A stretch of 64,000 bases of DNA from Bullera alba (taxonomy: Eukaryota; Basidiomycota; Tremellomycetes; Tremellales; Bulleraceae). Of the stretch, positions 1-12,109 are shown piece by piece. The notes beneath the pieces are model-generated. The model saw only the letters and a program-made list of their open reading frames with translations, did no database searches and had not been told where the DNA came from. Location of the stretch: assembly GCA_001600095.1 (NCBI GenBank), contig BCIX01000001.1:4055198-4119197 (forward strand), in the 5' to 3' direction. Every line of letters begins with the position of its first letter. The first letter of the stretch is position 1. The position numbers and the translations under genes are program-made.

Positions 1-1680
1 CTTGTTGGTCCCGGTGCAGCCTCTGGAGCCGTCAGTCAACTTTTCCTGTCCTAAACGTCAGCCTCCCGCTGACCGTCATCCTCAGATGTTTCTGTCATTG
101 ACCTCGCTCTTCAACGCTCATCTACTCCCTCGGGCATTGTCCACATCACCGGAGACATTGCTAACGACAATGGCCCTGTACTACTTCCCGTTCGATCAGC
201 CGACTGCTCCGAGCAAATTGGTGGTCGGACCCAAGGGAGTCGTGGTCGACACAGATCTGCAGGACGTCAGTAAGGCGTCCGAGAAGTCGACGAAAAGAGC
301 GGAGTTTGGCGCGGAGACCAAAACCGTTAGTGCTGCAGAGCTCAACTACGTGATGATGGACAGGATGAAGCCGACGTTCAAGCCCGAAGAGGCGTGAGTG
401 AAATAGGCCATGGACCTGGGTGGACAGCTCACCTCTGTTCAGGCCCTCAGATAACCTGTTCATGTCGATATCACTCGCCACACTCGCAATATGCATCAGG
501 CCGACTACGCTACCGCTATGGGCGTTTTTGGGTCTTCATCTGGTTTGGCGGAGACTAAGCCGAAACGGATTATCGACAGCGATCTTCGTCGTGATGACCG
601 CCGTGTCTGCCATGGTAGGGGTCGGAGCTCTGTCCACCGCGCTAGACTACACCGTCACCGGTCGACTTTACATCCCAATGCTCACCTTCATCCATCAAAA
701 CGTGATTCGAAGCATATCGACTTTCTATGGTGCTACCGATCCGACATACCATCTGGTCCAATCGCTACCGATCATGTTGTTCCCAGTGTGGTGGTGGTGG
801 GTTCAAGGCTTCCTCGCCTGCTTGCTATCCTCCCGGCTCCTGCCAAGTCGTTTGGCCGTGCTTGACCGAACGCCCGGCATGATAGTGCTCGCCCGGGCGC
901 TCACTTTCACCGTCTTCGCACTGTCTTTCTCGCCGCATTCGGAGTGGAGATTCCTTCACCCCTTACTCCCCTCATTACTGCTCTTCGCCCTCCTGCCAGT
1001 GTTCCAGACTTATACACCGGTGATCATGGGCGCTTATCGATTGGTCTACTCGATCCGGCAGTACACCCGATTCTCAAAGCTGCCATTCTACCTCTGCCTT
1101 CTGGCGCCATTGCTACCGTACCTCTACCTCAACACCGTTCACGGTCAGGCTCAGGTGGATGTGATGAATGTCCTTCGGCGAGGGGGAGTCGGAGATGTGT
1201 CCAGTTTGGTGGCTCTTATGCCATGTCACTCGACACCGTGGATGAGCCATTTGCATCAGGATGTCCCAGGTTGGTTCCTGACTTGCGAGCCGCCGTTAGT
1301 GTGAGTCATCGTGTCAGTTACTTGAGCGTATTGTCGCTAATCCAGACAGTCCCAATACCTTCGATCATGTTACCCAGCAATCGTTATTCTACAAAACGCC
1401 AGTGTCGTACTTGAGAGGGGTGTTCCCACATCCTCCCGTCCCACTTCATCAGATTACGAAGACCACTCCTCTGAACGTCAAGCCATCACACCTGATTCTG
1501 TTCGGCGAGGTGCTGTCGCGTACCGAGACGACGGACCGAGGAGAAGTGGTCAGTGTGGAGCAAGCGCTGCAGGAACTGGAGTATGAACCAGTCTGGTATC
1601 GCTGGAACGGGTTTGATCTCGTCCAAGATGAAGCAGAGCGGAGAGGAGGCGTTCATATCTGGAGACTGCGCCATGCATGA
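1..1680 (+). CDS. GPI10: GPI mannosyltransferase 3 (PIG-B/Gpi10), 3' part
   Basis: Adds the third mannose to the GPI-anchor precursor in the ER membrane (GT22 family, dolichol-phosphate-mannose donor). The 5' end lies outside the window. Exons read 1-30, 86-393, 443-1300 and 1350-1680, all with GT-AG introns of 49-55 nt. Seen: RALSTSPETLLTTMALYYFP, typical of this family just after the first luminal part; DNLFMSISLATLAICIRPT; the GT22 signature HSEWRFLHPLLP; and ALMPCHSTPWMSHLH followed by FLTCEPPL, which is diagnostic for Gpi10/PIG-B rather than Smp3 or Alg9. Several hydrophobic stretches suit a polytopic ER protein. The segment between LYYFP and DNLFM is a hydrophilic insert of about 70 residues. 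RPS12 follows on the same strand about 250 bp downstream. The assignment is firm; only the missing N-terminus is unknown. Confidence 0.9.
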
Positions 1681-1932
1681 GGCTGAGGAGCGTCGGAGGA
1701 TGAGTTGTACAACTAGATCTATGCAGTGCACGCAATAGCACCCGGACGGAGCAGTTGCAGAAACGCCACAGCGGTGAAACGGCGAAATTCCCGAAAAACG
1801 CCGCCCACTGAAATCGCTCCTCGGTGGACTTCACCAAAAAAGTTGCAACCGTCATCATCCTCCTTCTCCCTACCCAACACTTGTTTAACCCTTTTCTTCA
1901 CTAAAAACACCAGTGGACGAAGGCTATCAACA

Positions 1933-2533
1933 ATGTCTGACGCTGGATCTGAAACCGCTTCCAACGCGCCCGCCCAGGAGGTCGAGGTCGCCGAGACCAC
2001 CGAGAAGTCTGGAGCCCTCTCCGTCGAGGACGCCCTCCAACAGGTCATCAAGACCGCTCTCGTCCACGATGGTCTTGCCCGAGGATTGAGGGAGGCCGCC
2101 AAGGCCCTCGACAAGCGAGAGGCTCACCTCTGTGTTCTCGTCGAGACCGTCACCGAGGGTGTGTTATGCGGAAAGACTCTGGAAGAGGAGGTGGAACTGA
2201 CGGGATGATGAATAGCCGAGTACCTCAAGCTCATCGAGGCTCTTTGCAACGAGCACAACATCCAGCTCATCAAGGTCTCCGACGCCAAGGTCCTCGGACA
2301 GTGGGCCGGTCTTGCTGTAAGTTGGCGAACAAATCGGGATTTGGACCCCGACTGACTGTTTGCAGAAAATCGACCGAGAGGGTAAACCCAGAAAGATCGT
2401 CGGATGCTCGTGTGTCGTCATCACCAACTACGGTCAGGACACCCCAGCCCTCCAGGTCCTCCTCGAGTGTGAGTAGAGCGATTTTCTGATTAGTGCTAGA
2501 GCTGACTCGTTTCTAGACTTCAAGACCCGATAA
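1933..2533 (+). CDS. RPS12: 40S ribosomal protein S12 (eS12)
   Basis: Small-subunit ribosomal protein eS12. Four exons: 1933-2158, 2216-2316, 2366-2468, 2517-2533, with introns of 48-57 nt. The product is about 148 residues, the usual family length. It has an acidic, Ala/Glu-rich N-terminus ([10 protein letters not shown]), then [31 protein letters not shown], a spliced [13 protein letters not shown], and [15 protein letters not shown] before the end YFKTR. The phases are 1, 0 and 1, and each junction restores family sequence. The start is the first ATG after a C/T-rich leader at 1840-1932, as is common in ribosomal-protein genes. Introns are too short to host snoRNAs. Very secure. Confidence 0.96.
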
Positions 2534-2887
2534 ATATCTCGTTCAGCAGTCCCTCACTTCTCCGATACGTGAGTCGACGTTGCACTTTCAACCCCGCCTA
2601 CCCCCTCCATCTCCTGATGAATATGGGACTCCCTCTTCGCATTCATGTGTGTCGATGACCCCTTTGGAATCGAACCTACCCTCGCAAGAGGGCCTTTCCT
2701 TGTCTGACCTTGTTCCCCCCTTGCATCAATACGATCTGTCCAGCTACAACTGCTGACCTCTATGATGTAGTCGTTGAGGTGCAGGATAGAACAAGATCAT
2801 TTACCGGACTTGGTACATGGGAATGCATTTGGATGCGTTTCATGTCGTTGCGTTGCTGCTTCCTCTATGTCTGCTGTGCTCCTAACT
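2534..2887. other. Convergent 3' region between RPS12 and APA2
   Basis: About 350 bp between two converging genes. I see no open frame with family resemblance and no RNA gene. It presumably holds the two 3' UTRs and polyadenylation signals. Confidence 0.6.
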
Positions 2888-4347
2888 CTAGTGGATCTCG
2901 TTGAGACCTAGATGAGCCGACATCGACTCCAAAGCCTTTTCTCCCCATTCCCTTGGCACGCCGCACGTCTCGAGCATGTGCATCAGGCCACCTTTACCCT
3001 CGACGGCCTGCAAGAGTGTTTTCTCCTCTTCTTCCGACCTGACCAACATCATGCCCGCGTAGCCTAGCGAGTTGAGCTCGACCGGCTGATCCGAGCCATC
3101 CAGTGGGAATGCGGGTTTGGAGCGAGGTATCAAGTGGAGGTGATCACTGCAACGCATCAGCCGATGGAAACGTCGCATTACTGGCTTGTTGAGTCACTCA
3201 CAGCGTCAAGAGCAAGTTCCATCCCCCGTTCTTATCGCCCCCACCGCGCCTTATCGAGTCTATGACGACGTCTAGGGATTTCATGAACGCTGGAGCTAAA
3301 CCGTCGACCAGTCTCTCGACGTCCTTCGGTGACGGGGGGTACGGTATCGACTTGAAGTCCTGCAGTGGGTGAATGACGTGGAGATGCTTCATTTCGTGAT
3401 GGATCAGGGGTTCATCTACGTTTTTGCAAATGTCAGTACTGCTCTCCCTGGTGGTCGAGGTAAATGGGGTTTTTACGAACCTTGTCTGTCGAACCTCATG
3501 ACGTCTGTCCATTCCTCGACAGGCGCTCGACCGCCATTAGGAATCTCGATGAATTGCAAGTGTCTCCATTTCTGACTGGCACCTGCACCTTCACCTCCGT
3601 TGTAGAATGCCAGAAGCTTTCGCGGTCGTGTAGGATGACGAGCGGCTGCGACGAGGATGAGGTACGCCAATGCAATCTGATGCGGTGTGGGCGGTAGGGC
3701 TTGAGGCTCGTATGTCTGAGGGCAGAGTAGCATGTGCTCGGGTAGAACGGCGTACTGTCAGATGTGGGGTCAGTATTACGAGGGTGATCCTGCTTGCCGG
3801 TTTGCGGCATACCTTGTTTAGCTGGGAAGAAGATGTCGTTAGCTGGGTAGAGAGATAAAATGATCATCGATCAGCTCCGACCTACCAGTATCGACATTCC
3901 GGGCTCCCCTTCCAATCCCTCCAAACAGCCCAAAAACAGTTCGGGCACATAGGGCGGCTTGAACGGTTCATCGGGATTCTGCTCATGTTTCTCTGCCTTG
4001 CTCCCTGCGGCATCTCCATTATCCCGCTTGAATCTCTTGTGATCGGGCGAGCCTTCCTGCTCTTTGCCCACCGAGGCTAATGCCTCTGCTTTCGCCTTTG
4101 ACTTGTTCAGCAACGCCGGACAGCTTCGCAGGTTGAACTACAAATGTAATGCCAGTCAGCTACATAGGCCTAGGAGTCAGATGATGATGGGATATGACGC
4201 CAGACATACCCGCTTACCGCCCGAGTAGACGTCCTTTGCCTGACTGGGGAAGAAGAACAGTTGACCAGATTGCCGGGCCTGCTCGAATCGCTCTGGCAGG
4301 GCGGAAAGGAGATCCGTGGGATTCGAGGGGTTGGTCGGGTACGCCAT
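2888..4347 (-). CDS. APA2: Diadenosine 5',5'''-P1,P4-tetraphosphate phosphorylase (ATP adenylyltransferase)
   Basis: Phosphorolyses Ap4A to ADP and ATP (Apa1/Apa2, HIT superfamily). Six exons on the - strand: 4347-4210, 4137-3886, 3842-3813 (a 30-nt exon), 3754-3481, 3415-3202, 3146-2888. They give 388 residues; yeast Apa2 is about 325. Visible: N-terminal SALPERFEQARQSGQLFFFP, FNLRSCPALLNK, LNKYAVLPEHMLLCPQ, the HIT-like FYNGGEGAGASQ...RHLQF, and the C-terminal ATP_transf domain NLLLTLDHLHLIPRS and LNSLGYAGMMLVR. The first His of the usual H-x-H-x-Q is Trp here (KWRHLQ); the second, catalytic in the family, is kept. A Lys/Asp-rich insert follows exon 2's NKSKAK. The start was chosen at MAYPTNPS; an in-frame ATG further upstream (MLRQSA) cannot be excluded. 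Divergent from the YP-repeat gene, about 310 bp apart. Confidence 0.9.
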
Positions 4348-4657
4348 TGCGCTCTGCGGTCGGCGTGGGGTAGTCGACAAATAGTAGATACCTTTGATAC
4401 GTTGAAGACTGTGCGCGCTTTGCCTGAGCATGCAGAGTCCAAAGGCAGACAGAGGGATGGTCAGAGATGAGTCTGGGCAAGAGGCGAAACGAAAACGAAG
4501 CGACGAAACGGAAATCTGAAATCTGAAACGGATCGACCGGGATGTGTTCAACAACGACCGAGCCTTCTCCTTAGACCTCTTTCACTCAACCCCTTACTAA
4601 CGCAGTCGATGCAAAGGATACCCAGAGGCACGGGCAGGATGGGTAGTCGGGATACGA

Positions 4658-7600
4658 ATGAGATGGAGGATTGGACTGATGCGTTCAACTACCACCCTGG
4701 TCGCGCAGCAGGCAGGGATCTGGGAGTTGGCGAGGATTCGGCTCGTCACCATTGGGCCATTGGGCTCACCGCTCACAGTGCCTATCACTTACTTGACCAC
4801 TCAATCGGAAGAGGAGGTAGACATACGAAGGGATCACCACGACCAACTCGAAAACACCTCCGACCCGATGCAGGCGATCAAGACCCAACGAGCTAGGTCC
4901 TCGTATCAGCGATACCTTGTAGTTGTGCAGTATGGCCCAGAGCTTTCTGCCGGCGTGGTGAGCCATGGTGGTGAAGATTCCCGAGAGGGGGGCAGTGTGT
5001 TGTCGTTCCTTCAGCCAACAGTGAGTCATGCTCTATCCTGTAGGACTATCCACTCGCTGATGCTCGGATTAGGCGCATCTCCAGCTGGTCCACTTATTGC
5101 CGCAATTACACCTCCCGTCTCCTCTCGGCCTGGCTCTCCATCTCTGCCTCCCGGAACACCTGCATACACCAAAGATCGAGGAGATGTTCTGGCAGCATCT
5201 GTTCAGTCAATACCTCTTCGACCCCCACCCTTCGATCTTAGCAGCAACCACTGCCCCTCGTTTTGGGCAAGCAACACTACCGATTGCCGCACATTTGGTT
5301 TTGAAGGTGGATAGGGGTAGGGCGAAGTGGTGGTCTAGCTGGACTGTGGATCCGAGACAGGGAAGTATCTCCAAATGGGTCGATGTTGAGGCTTTGCACG
5401 ACAAAGCAGCGCAGCGGGATGAGGAAGAGGTGGGACGAAATGAGCGGAAGGCGACACTTCCGTCGGTGATCGAGGTCAGCACTCCTAAAGCAACCGAGGA
5501 GCCAATTACCTCTCCGATGGCCCAACCAGAGCCAGTGAAAGATGTGCTCTCACCCGCAGTCCCGACGGCGCCAGCCATGAGCGAAATAGAGGTACCACAG
5601 CTATCACCCTCTCCCGCCCTGGAGTCGACTGAGTTCACCAACCTGGACGCTGTCGAATACAGCCTCGACGAACGTGACTACACACCTCCCGACCCACCTC
5701 TCATGGTCCACCGCGGCGTCAGCACGACTTTTCGACCGGGTCGGGCTCGTCGAACCTCCCTCACTATCATCATCCCACGATCACCATCAGTCTGCTCGGT
5801 AGCCACATCATGGGGTCCTCCAACTGCCCTGAGCGAGCCTGTCTCGCCGAGCCGGCTGGTCATGGGTGAAGGACAGGTTTGGACGCCTGATATTGCGATG
5901 CGGTACGTCGAGTCGGAGTACGGATCGCCCGTGCACTCGAATCTCGCTTCGCCGCTCAGATCGCCCTTACAGTCAGACATGGAGCGCATAGAATCCATCT
6001 TGTCGCCGGTTGCCAAGTCAGTCAGCAGTCCAGTCGCTCCATCGACTGGTGGTCTTGTCCAGTTGCCAATCTTGGAAGAAGTTGATCATCATCTACCGAA
6101 ATCGCGGTCGGTGCACTCCCCAGACATTCAGGAGACCATCAGCTTCCCAATCAGAGACGCACCTTTTACACCGCATGAAGTGGCCCGATCGGAAGAAGGT
6201 TCAGAGGTGACCACCCCAGTGGATCGACAAGACTTGGTGTCCAGGTCGATCTCGATCTTGAAAGCGAAACAGCAGAAGGAGATGCAAGCCATGTCATCGG
6301 CACTCCTCTTCCGAACGCCAGCACCGACAGCACCTTCTTCCCCGGACAAACTGCCGACGGCGACTGTCATCGACACGCCGAAGTCGCAACATCCGATGGA
6401 GACTGCTCCTCGGGTGCCCGAATTCCCAACAACGTCAAAGATCGATGGAATGGATGCTCGATCCCGGGCCGAGAAACACGCTTCGCTGTTCAGCGGAACG
6501 ATGTTCGCCAGCGTGACCTCGTCTCCGGATCCCTCTCTGCGAGATGGCCTGGTCAGTCCGACCGGACTGGCAAGGATGACTCCCAGTCATCGAGTCACGG
6601 CGTCCGAGGAGATAATCGCTCCGGTAGCTGTCCCAAGGCTCAACAGAGCCAATACGATGATCAACCCGTCTACGTCGCAAGCCCCGCCTCTCCAGCGTAT
6701 CGGACTTCCTCCTCGAGGCAGCAGGATGAGCGAGGTGAATGGTCTAACCACCATGATTCCAGCTCGACCATTCACCATCACCCCAGCTACTCCCCTCCCG
6801 GACATACCCACCCCTCCGCCCCGATCGACCATGTACCTCTCCAACGACAACGGCGTCTCGAGCCGCTCGGTCGCTAGTGCAACAGCCTCGAGCGTCTCCT
6901 CGGTGGAGAGAACACCACCGCCGAAAAGACCAATCAAGAGGATATCCCAATCCCTGTCGTTTTTCTCGGTGGGCGCCGTGGACTCAAGGCCGCCCTTAAA
7001 CTATCCACGAAACGGACTGGGGAGCGAGACGGAGATGACGATGGTGATGGGTTCGAGATTGTCGAGCCGAAAGATCGGATATCCTAATCTGGTCATCTGT
7101 GAGTGCAAGGTTATCCACTGAATTCGAATCACTAGGCTGATGATACTTGTCTTGCTAGATCCGCCTCAAGTCGCCCCTGTTCCTGTTGATATTGGTGTAT
7201 CGGTGGTATACCCCAACATGGTCATATATCCCTCAGTACCTTCGCAAGCTTCCAAAACGGCGAAGAAGCTGGCCACCATCGACATACCGGTCCATCACAG
7301 CTCGTACCCCGAAATCCAGGTATACGCCCCGATCATCACACCAAGGCAATCAAGCTTGGCTGCCAACCTCGGTATCACGCCACAGTACCAGTATCCTGAC
7401 ATCGTCATATACGCGAGCGTCAGCAGTCGCGAAGTCGAGATTACGCTGTGTCAGTATCGATACCCAAATATAGTGATATACCCATCCATCTCCCACCTAT
7501 TCGATACTGTCACCAAAGCAGCCTTACCCACAGTTCTGCCGCCAATCCCGATCTCGACACCGCGGTTCCAATACCCCAACATCGTTATATATCCAGCTAT

Positions 7601-9296
7601 CCCACCATCTCCTCCTACGACTATCATGCCAACGTTCACGCCAATCCCACTTACCAGGTTCGCTTATCCTCATATCGTCGTCTATCCACCCGCCACCGCG
7701 AAGATCCCCGCTAGGATCCCGTCGCACGTAGAAGTAACGCTGGTGCGATTCGCCTACCCCCACGTTACGGTCTATCCCGTCGTCGCTCAACATCCAGCAA
7801 AAGAATCGACTGAGTCGACTGGTCCGGTAGTTAAAGTGCTTCTGACAGAGTTCACCTATCCCGATATCGAGATATACCCTCCCATCGCTCATATATCAAG
7901 TGAGAGGTCGACCGAGGCGAAGCTTCCGGGGTTGAAGGTGTCGCTGGCGGAGTTTGTGTACCCAAACATCACGATCTACCCTGCCATCGCTCATCATCCA
8001 GTGGCCTCGTCGACCGAGGCGAAGGTCTGGAAGGCGAAGGAGGTGAAGGTGACCTTGGCGGAGTTTGACTATCCCCATATGACGATATACCCTCCCATCG
8101 CTCATCGATCAGCTGTCGTATCCACCAAGCCACAAGTTTCGGTGGCGAAGGTGACCTTGGCCGAATTCTCCTATCCTCATCTGGTGATATATCCGCCTCT
8201 CAAATCGACACCCCACATCGCTCTTATCCGACCTCGACCTGTGAAGATTATCCTGGTGGAATCAGTATACCCCAATCTGATCGTCTACCCAATCATCCCA
8301 GAACCGGTGGTGATCAAGGTACACTTGGTGGAATACCCGGATCTCCAGGTATACGCCCCAATGTCTACATCCACCGGAAGTCTCACTACTCCACTTGTCG
8401 TGGACTTTGAGGCCCGGCTTCTGGAAACGTCAGCTGCTGCTCGAGCAGATCAGTCTCCACGCCTCAGTCTAGGTGAGTTCATTGATCGACATGCAGAGTA
8501 TGCGTCTGACTCGATACTAGCTCGGATCGATACGTCCATGATCCCATCCGGGATCCAGGCTAGGGGTGCTGAGAACCTTTCTGGCCAAAAGCCCACACCG
8601 TCGGCATCCCTGACCACGCCCGAAGACACCCAGCTGAACACTCCCATCACGTCCCGCGCTTCCCCGTCGACCCGGGTCCTGCCACCGCAAAAGCCTGTCC
8701 CGTCGATAGCCCTTCCTCCGACTCCGTCAGCAACACCCACGCCGATTCCGACGCCCGGAGAGACCCCGAAGGTGAATGTGCCGGCAATGAGTACACCACC
8801 GAGGATTCCCCTCCCACCGACACCGGCCGGACCTGAACGGACACCCCCTCGAGCTCCTCCTCTGGTGCGATCGAGGTCCACGCCAGATGGCGGCCCAAAA
8901 GTTGTTGCTGCTCCACTCGTCCGAACTCCGCCGAAACGCCAAATAGGGTTTCCGACCAATCCCTCCTCGTCGACATCATCCACTACTACCAGTCCCAGCA
9001 GTACACCAAGGAGAAATCACAGCAGTGGGTTGATTGCCGAGCGCACGAAAGCGCTACTGGAGAAACAAGGTGAGTAGTCAGCCCCACTTGGGAACGTAGG
9101 TGCACAGGTGTTGATCCCCATATCAGCGATGCAAGAGCAGTCCTCCTCCCCACCGTCTGTGCCACCGCGAAGGTTGTCCCGAAGTGCGACTTTGAGCCAG
9201 GTTGCCTCCCCGCCACAAAAGCAGTTTCCGCTGCCGCCCCCTCGACCCCACCATGACCGCGGAAGATCGATAGACCAGCCCGCCAGGTGGATCTAA
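4658..9296 (+). CDS. Large low-complexity protein with ~14 YPxIxIYP-like motifs
   Basis: Function not recognised. Exons 4658-5020, 5073-7098, 7159-9069, 9127-9296 give about 1489 residues. Residues ~1-250 look folded (IWELARIRLVTIGPLG, FWQHLFSQYLFDP, AAHLVLKV). Residues ~250-780 are Ser/Pro/Thr-rich and disordered. Residues ~790-1195 hold a run of the motif Y-P-x-[ILMV]-x-[IV]-Y-[PA], for example YPNLVIYP, YPHIVVYP, YPDIEIYP, YPHMTIYP, YPDLQVYAP, spaced 15-45 residues apart. The last ~290 residues are again Pro/Ser/Thr-rich with polyproline (PPRIPLPPTP, PLPPPRPHH). The second intron splits the first motif copy, and splicing restores VIYPP, which supports the model. The start ATG is uncertain because an upstream coding exon before ~4608 is possible. 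The motif array could be a multivalent peptide ligand (see findings). Confidence 0.8.
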
Positions 9297-9444
9297 CGGC
9301 GAGGAACGATGATATCTTGTCAGTAGAGGGTCGTTACCAATGTACAATGCATGTTGAGGTGCCACGCGAGCGCATATTCGAGCGGGGCCTATGCGTGATG
9401 TTGGGTTGGACCCATTTTGTCCTCCAACGCCGTGAAGGTGTGAT

Positions 9445-10190
9445 CTAATCTGATGACGCGCAACCTCGGCAGCCTGAACATAATCTCAGCTATCGTTCGA
9501 ATCGGTGAATGCGGGAGCTCGACTCACCGCAATGTGGGCATTCTACTACTATGCCCTTTTTCAACTGAGCCTTGGGTACTCTGCAGATACACGTCGAACC
9601 CTGAAAGTTCATATCCCTCGTCTGGACACATCTGACACAACACAACTTCTCGTATCCTTGTCTAGAGATTTATCAGCTCAGGTGACGACAGATCCTGGAT
9701 GAGAGCCGCGCTAGACGATACATACTTCTTCCATTTCGCTATTAAACTAAGATGGAGGTTAGCTGGTCCGAAACGACACAAAAGACTAGCTAAACAGCTA
9801 CTCACTCGGCATCCGCGTACTTCTGCTTCAACAGCCAGTCGTATAGCTCGCGCGATATCAGTTCCCGTTTGTAATATAGATCATAGATATATTTCGACCG
9901 GGCGTGTGATAATCTCATGATTGGCCTACGTGAGGAGCGATTAGACCATTCATCACCACGTAGCAAGTCGATTGAGGAGTCACTCACCAGACCGATTCCA
10001 CCTTTCGCTTGCCCTCGTGGTTCTCGTTCTCTGCATCCCTCATCTTCTTCTCGTAGTCCTCCAGAACATCTCTAAGAGGTGGTCAGTCATCAGCTGATAG
10101 CTCTGGACAGCTAGCTGTCCTACGAGCTTACTGAATATCCTCGAATCCCTCTGGGGGGGGTTTTGTCCTCGCCGTCCGTATTCTAGGCAT
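9445..10190 (-). CDS. BUD31: Spliceosome component BUD31 (G10 protein)
   Basis: Core factor of the activated spliceosome. Six exons: 10190-10132, 10071-9988, 9925-9806, 9746-9726 (21 nt), 9661-9528, 9473-9445 (29 nt). They total 447 nt and 148 residues, the family length. Protein landmarks: start [19 protein letters not shown]; the helix [61 protein letters not shown]; then the zinc cluster [10 protein letters not shown]...TCICRVP and ECPHCGCRGCAS. The cysteines of the Zn sites are present. The microexon encodes LIAKWKK. Five introns in 447 coding nt is dense even for this window. The gene is divergent from the 10756 gene, with a 565-bp shared upstream region. Confidence 0.95.
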
Positions 10191-10755
10191 CGTGAGGTGT
10201 GAGTGTGTGTGCGGATGTCCCACAACAGGTATCTGATTCTTGTATCGTAGTCGGATTGTTGAGCCAAAGCTGAGCTCGTTGCGAACAGAGGTCTGGCACA
10301 TGGCTGGGTGGCAAAAGCAATAGACCGGGATTAAATACAAATAAGCCCACGTGGAAGGAATATTTTGTTTACACATTTCCCTTGGGTGGCAACGCGTCTC
10401 CACGGTTCTCCACATGACAGGAGACGCTTGGAGCCAACTTCGAGCTCATCACTACTATCATACCGGACCAGTACCGGACTCCGCTGGTGGTCTCACTTGC
10501 CTCTACACCGCTGCACGACCGTCAGATCCCATCGACAGACTTCCGCGCGCAATCTCCCCTTTTCCCGTCACATCTGTCTGCAACTCGTCGGTAGAAAGGA
10601 ACGCCGCACTCTGGTGGATACCGGACCATCAACGAAAATTATACCTCGACCCAGGACACAACACTCACTTCGATCAAGGACACCCGCCTCGTACCGACCC
10701 ATCCTGTGGTGCTTCATCCCCTCCGAGCCATAACGTGTGAGCTCCGCTTATCAGC
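10191..10755. other. Divergent promoter region BUD31 / 10756 gene
   Basis: A 565-bp spacer between two divergently transcribed genes. It has C/T-rich tracts (10500-10740). Open frames on + are short and show no family features. No RNA gene seen. Confidence 0.5.
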
Positions 10756-12109
10756 ATGGGTCGTTGGTCGGACAAGAAGTATGAGCAAGAGCTTTTGACG
10801 AAGATTCGCAAGCTGTAGTGAGTGGAGCACGATAAGAAGTCTTTCACAGCTGTTCCTCGTGCTGACGCCTTTTGCCTGCAGTGATAAGATCGCGAAAGAT
10901 TCGTCTTTGAACTACTTGGAAGACCGGAGATTCACAACCTTCATCCGATCGCTCGACGCAGACGACAACGCCGCTCAAGCTTGCTTCCTCACTCTAGTCC
11001 AGGTAAGCGCTAACTGACTGACAATGTCACATGATCAAGTGCTGACGGTATCCTCATCGTAGAACACGCTACACAACCAGGAGAGCTCGAAGCATAAAAG
11101 CGATGATGCTGAAAGTCCTTCGAGGTCACGGACGCAAGCAGCGCACACCCGACATCCCGCCCGGGAGCCCCATCGCCGTCCAGATCTCAGACCCGCCGTG
11201 CCTTCACTCAGGCGGGTCACTTCTCGTATCGCCTCGAGGCCAGGGCCCAGCAGCGAAGCCGTTCCCGGAGTAGTGTCGACCATCTCCACAGGACAGGTTG
11301 CGCCAGAGCAAGGGTCAACAGGTAGAAGCCCCTCGAGATTCACCGGAGGGCCGTTTAGCATCGACTCGGCTCATGCACCCTATCGGAGAGCTTCCATCAT
11401 GCACTTGGCCGCATTCGACACACCATTTGACTCGGACGCTACATTGGATCCCTTCAATCCTATGGGTCGCACAAGCCGACTGCCGCCCCATCCATCGACA
11501 CTCGCACGTTTAGCCACTCAGTATGCTAACCCCAGCGCTGGGGATGACAGCCACGGCTCATCACAATCACGCTCGCCCTCCCCGCACGACCCTATTCTAT
11601 TCTCCCAGGTGCAATATACACACTCACCAGAGCCTTCTGCTACAGACGCCCCGGATGCACCCGGTTCACCCGACGATCATAGCCGCGCTTGGCTGACCGA
11701 ATACACTGCTCAACAAGGAGAGACCGGGGGAAACGCACAAACCAGACCAATTCATCCGTTCGCGCATGTCAGCGACTACATCCTCTTCGATTCAAGCAGA
11801 GAAGCCTACCGCGAGCGCCATCTTCCCCGACCTGCACCCGCCAACGAGTCCACGTCGACTACAGTATCGGGGCGGCGGCGAGGGCGTGACGAGTTTGAGG
11901 ACGATCATGAGGCAGAGGATGAGTTCGAGAGGTTGCTTCGTCGTCGTCGACGAGAACGAGAAGACGAACAGCTGGAACTGCAAAACGAGGAGATCAACAA
12001 TTCGCGGGATACTAGACGGGATGGAGTGGTTCTAGATCTCGGCCAAAACGACGACTTAGTGCCCGCTCTGGAGCCTCCATGGAATGCGTGGGACGATCTC
12101 GCACTGTGA
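10756..12109 (+). CDS. Unrecognised 409-residue protein, conserved-looking N-terminus and charged C-terminus
   Basis: Exons 10756-10817, 10882-11002, 11063-12109, with canonical introns of 64 and 60 nt and matching phases. The N-terminal ~62 residues look like a small helical domain (MGRWSDKKYEQELLTKIRKL, then NYLEDRRFTTFIRSLDADD and AAQACFLTLVQ). The middle is Ser/Pro/His-rich and probably disordered. Near the C-terminus sits an Arg/Glu-rich helix (EDEFERLLRRRRREREDEQLEL), followed by an acidic/aromatic end (PALEPPWNAWDDLAL). I do not recognise a family. The spliced frame and codon choice make a real gene likely; the function is unknown. Confidence 0.7.
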
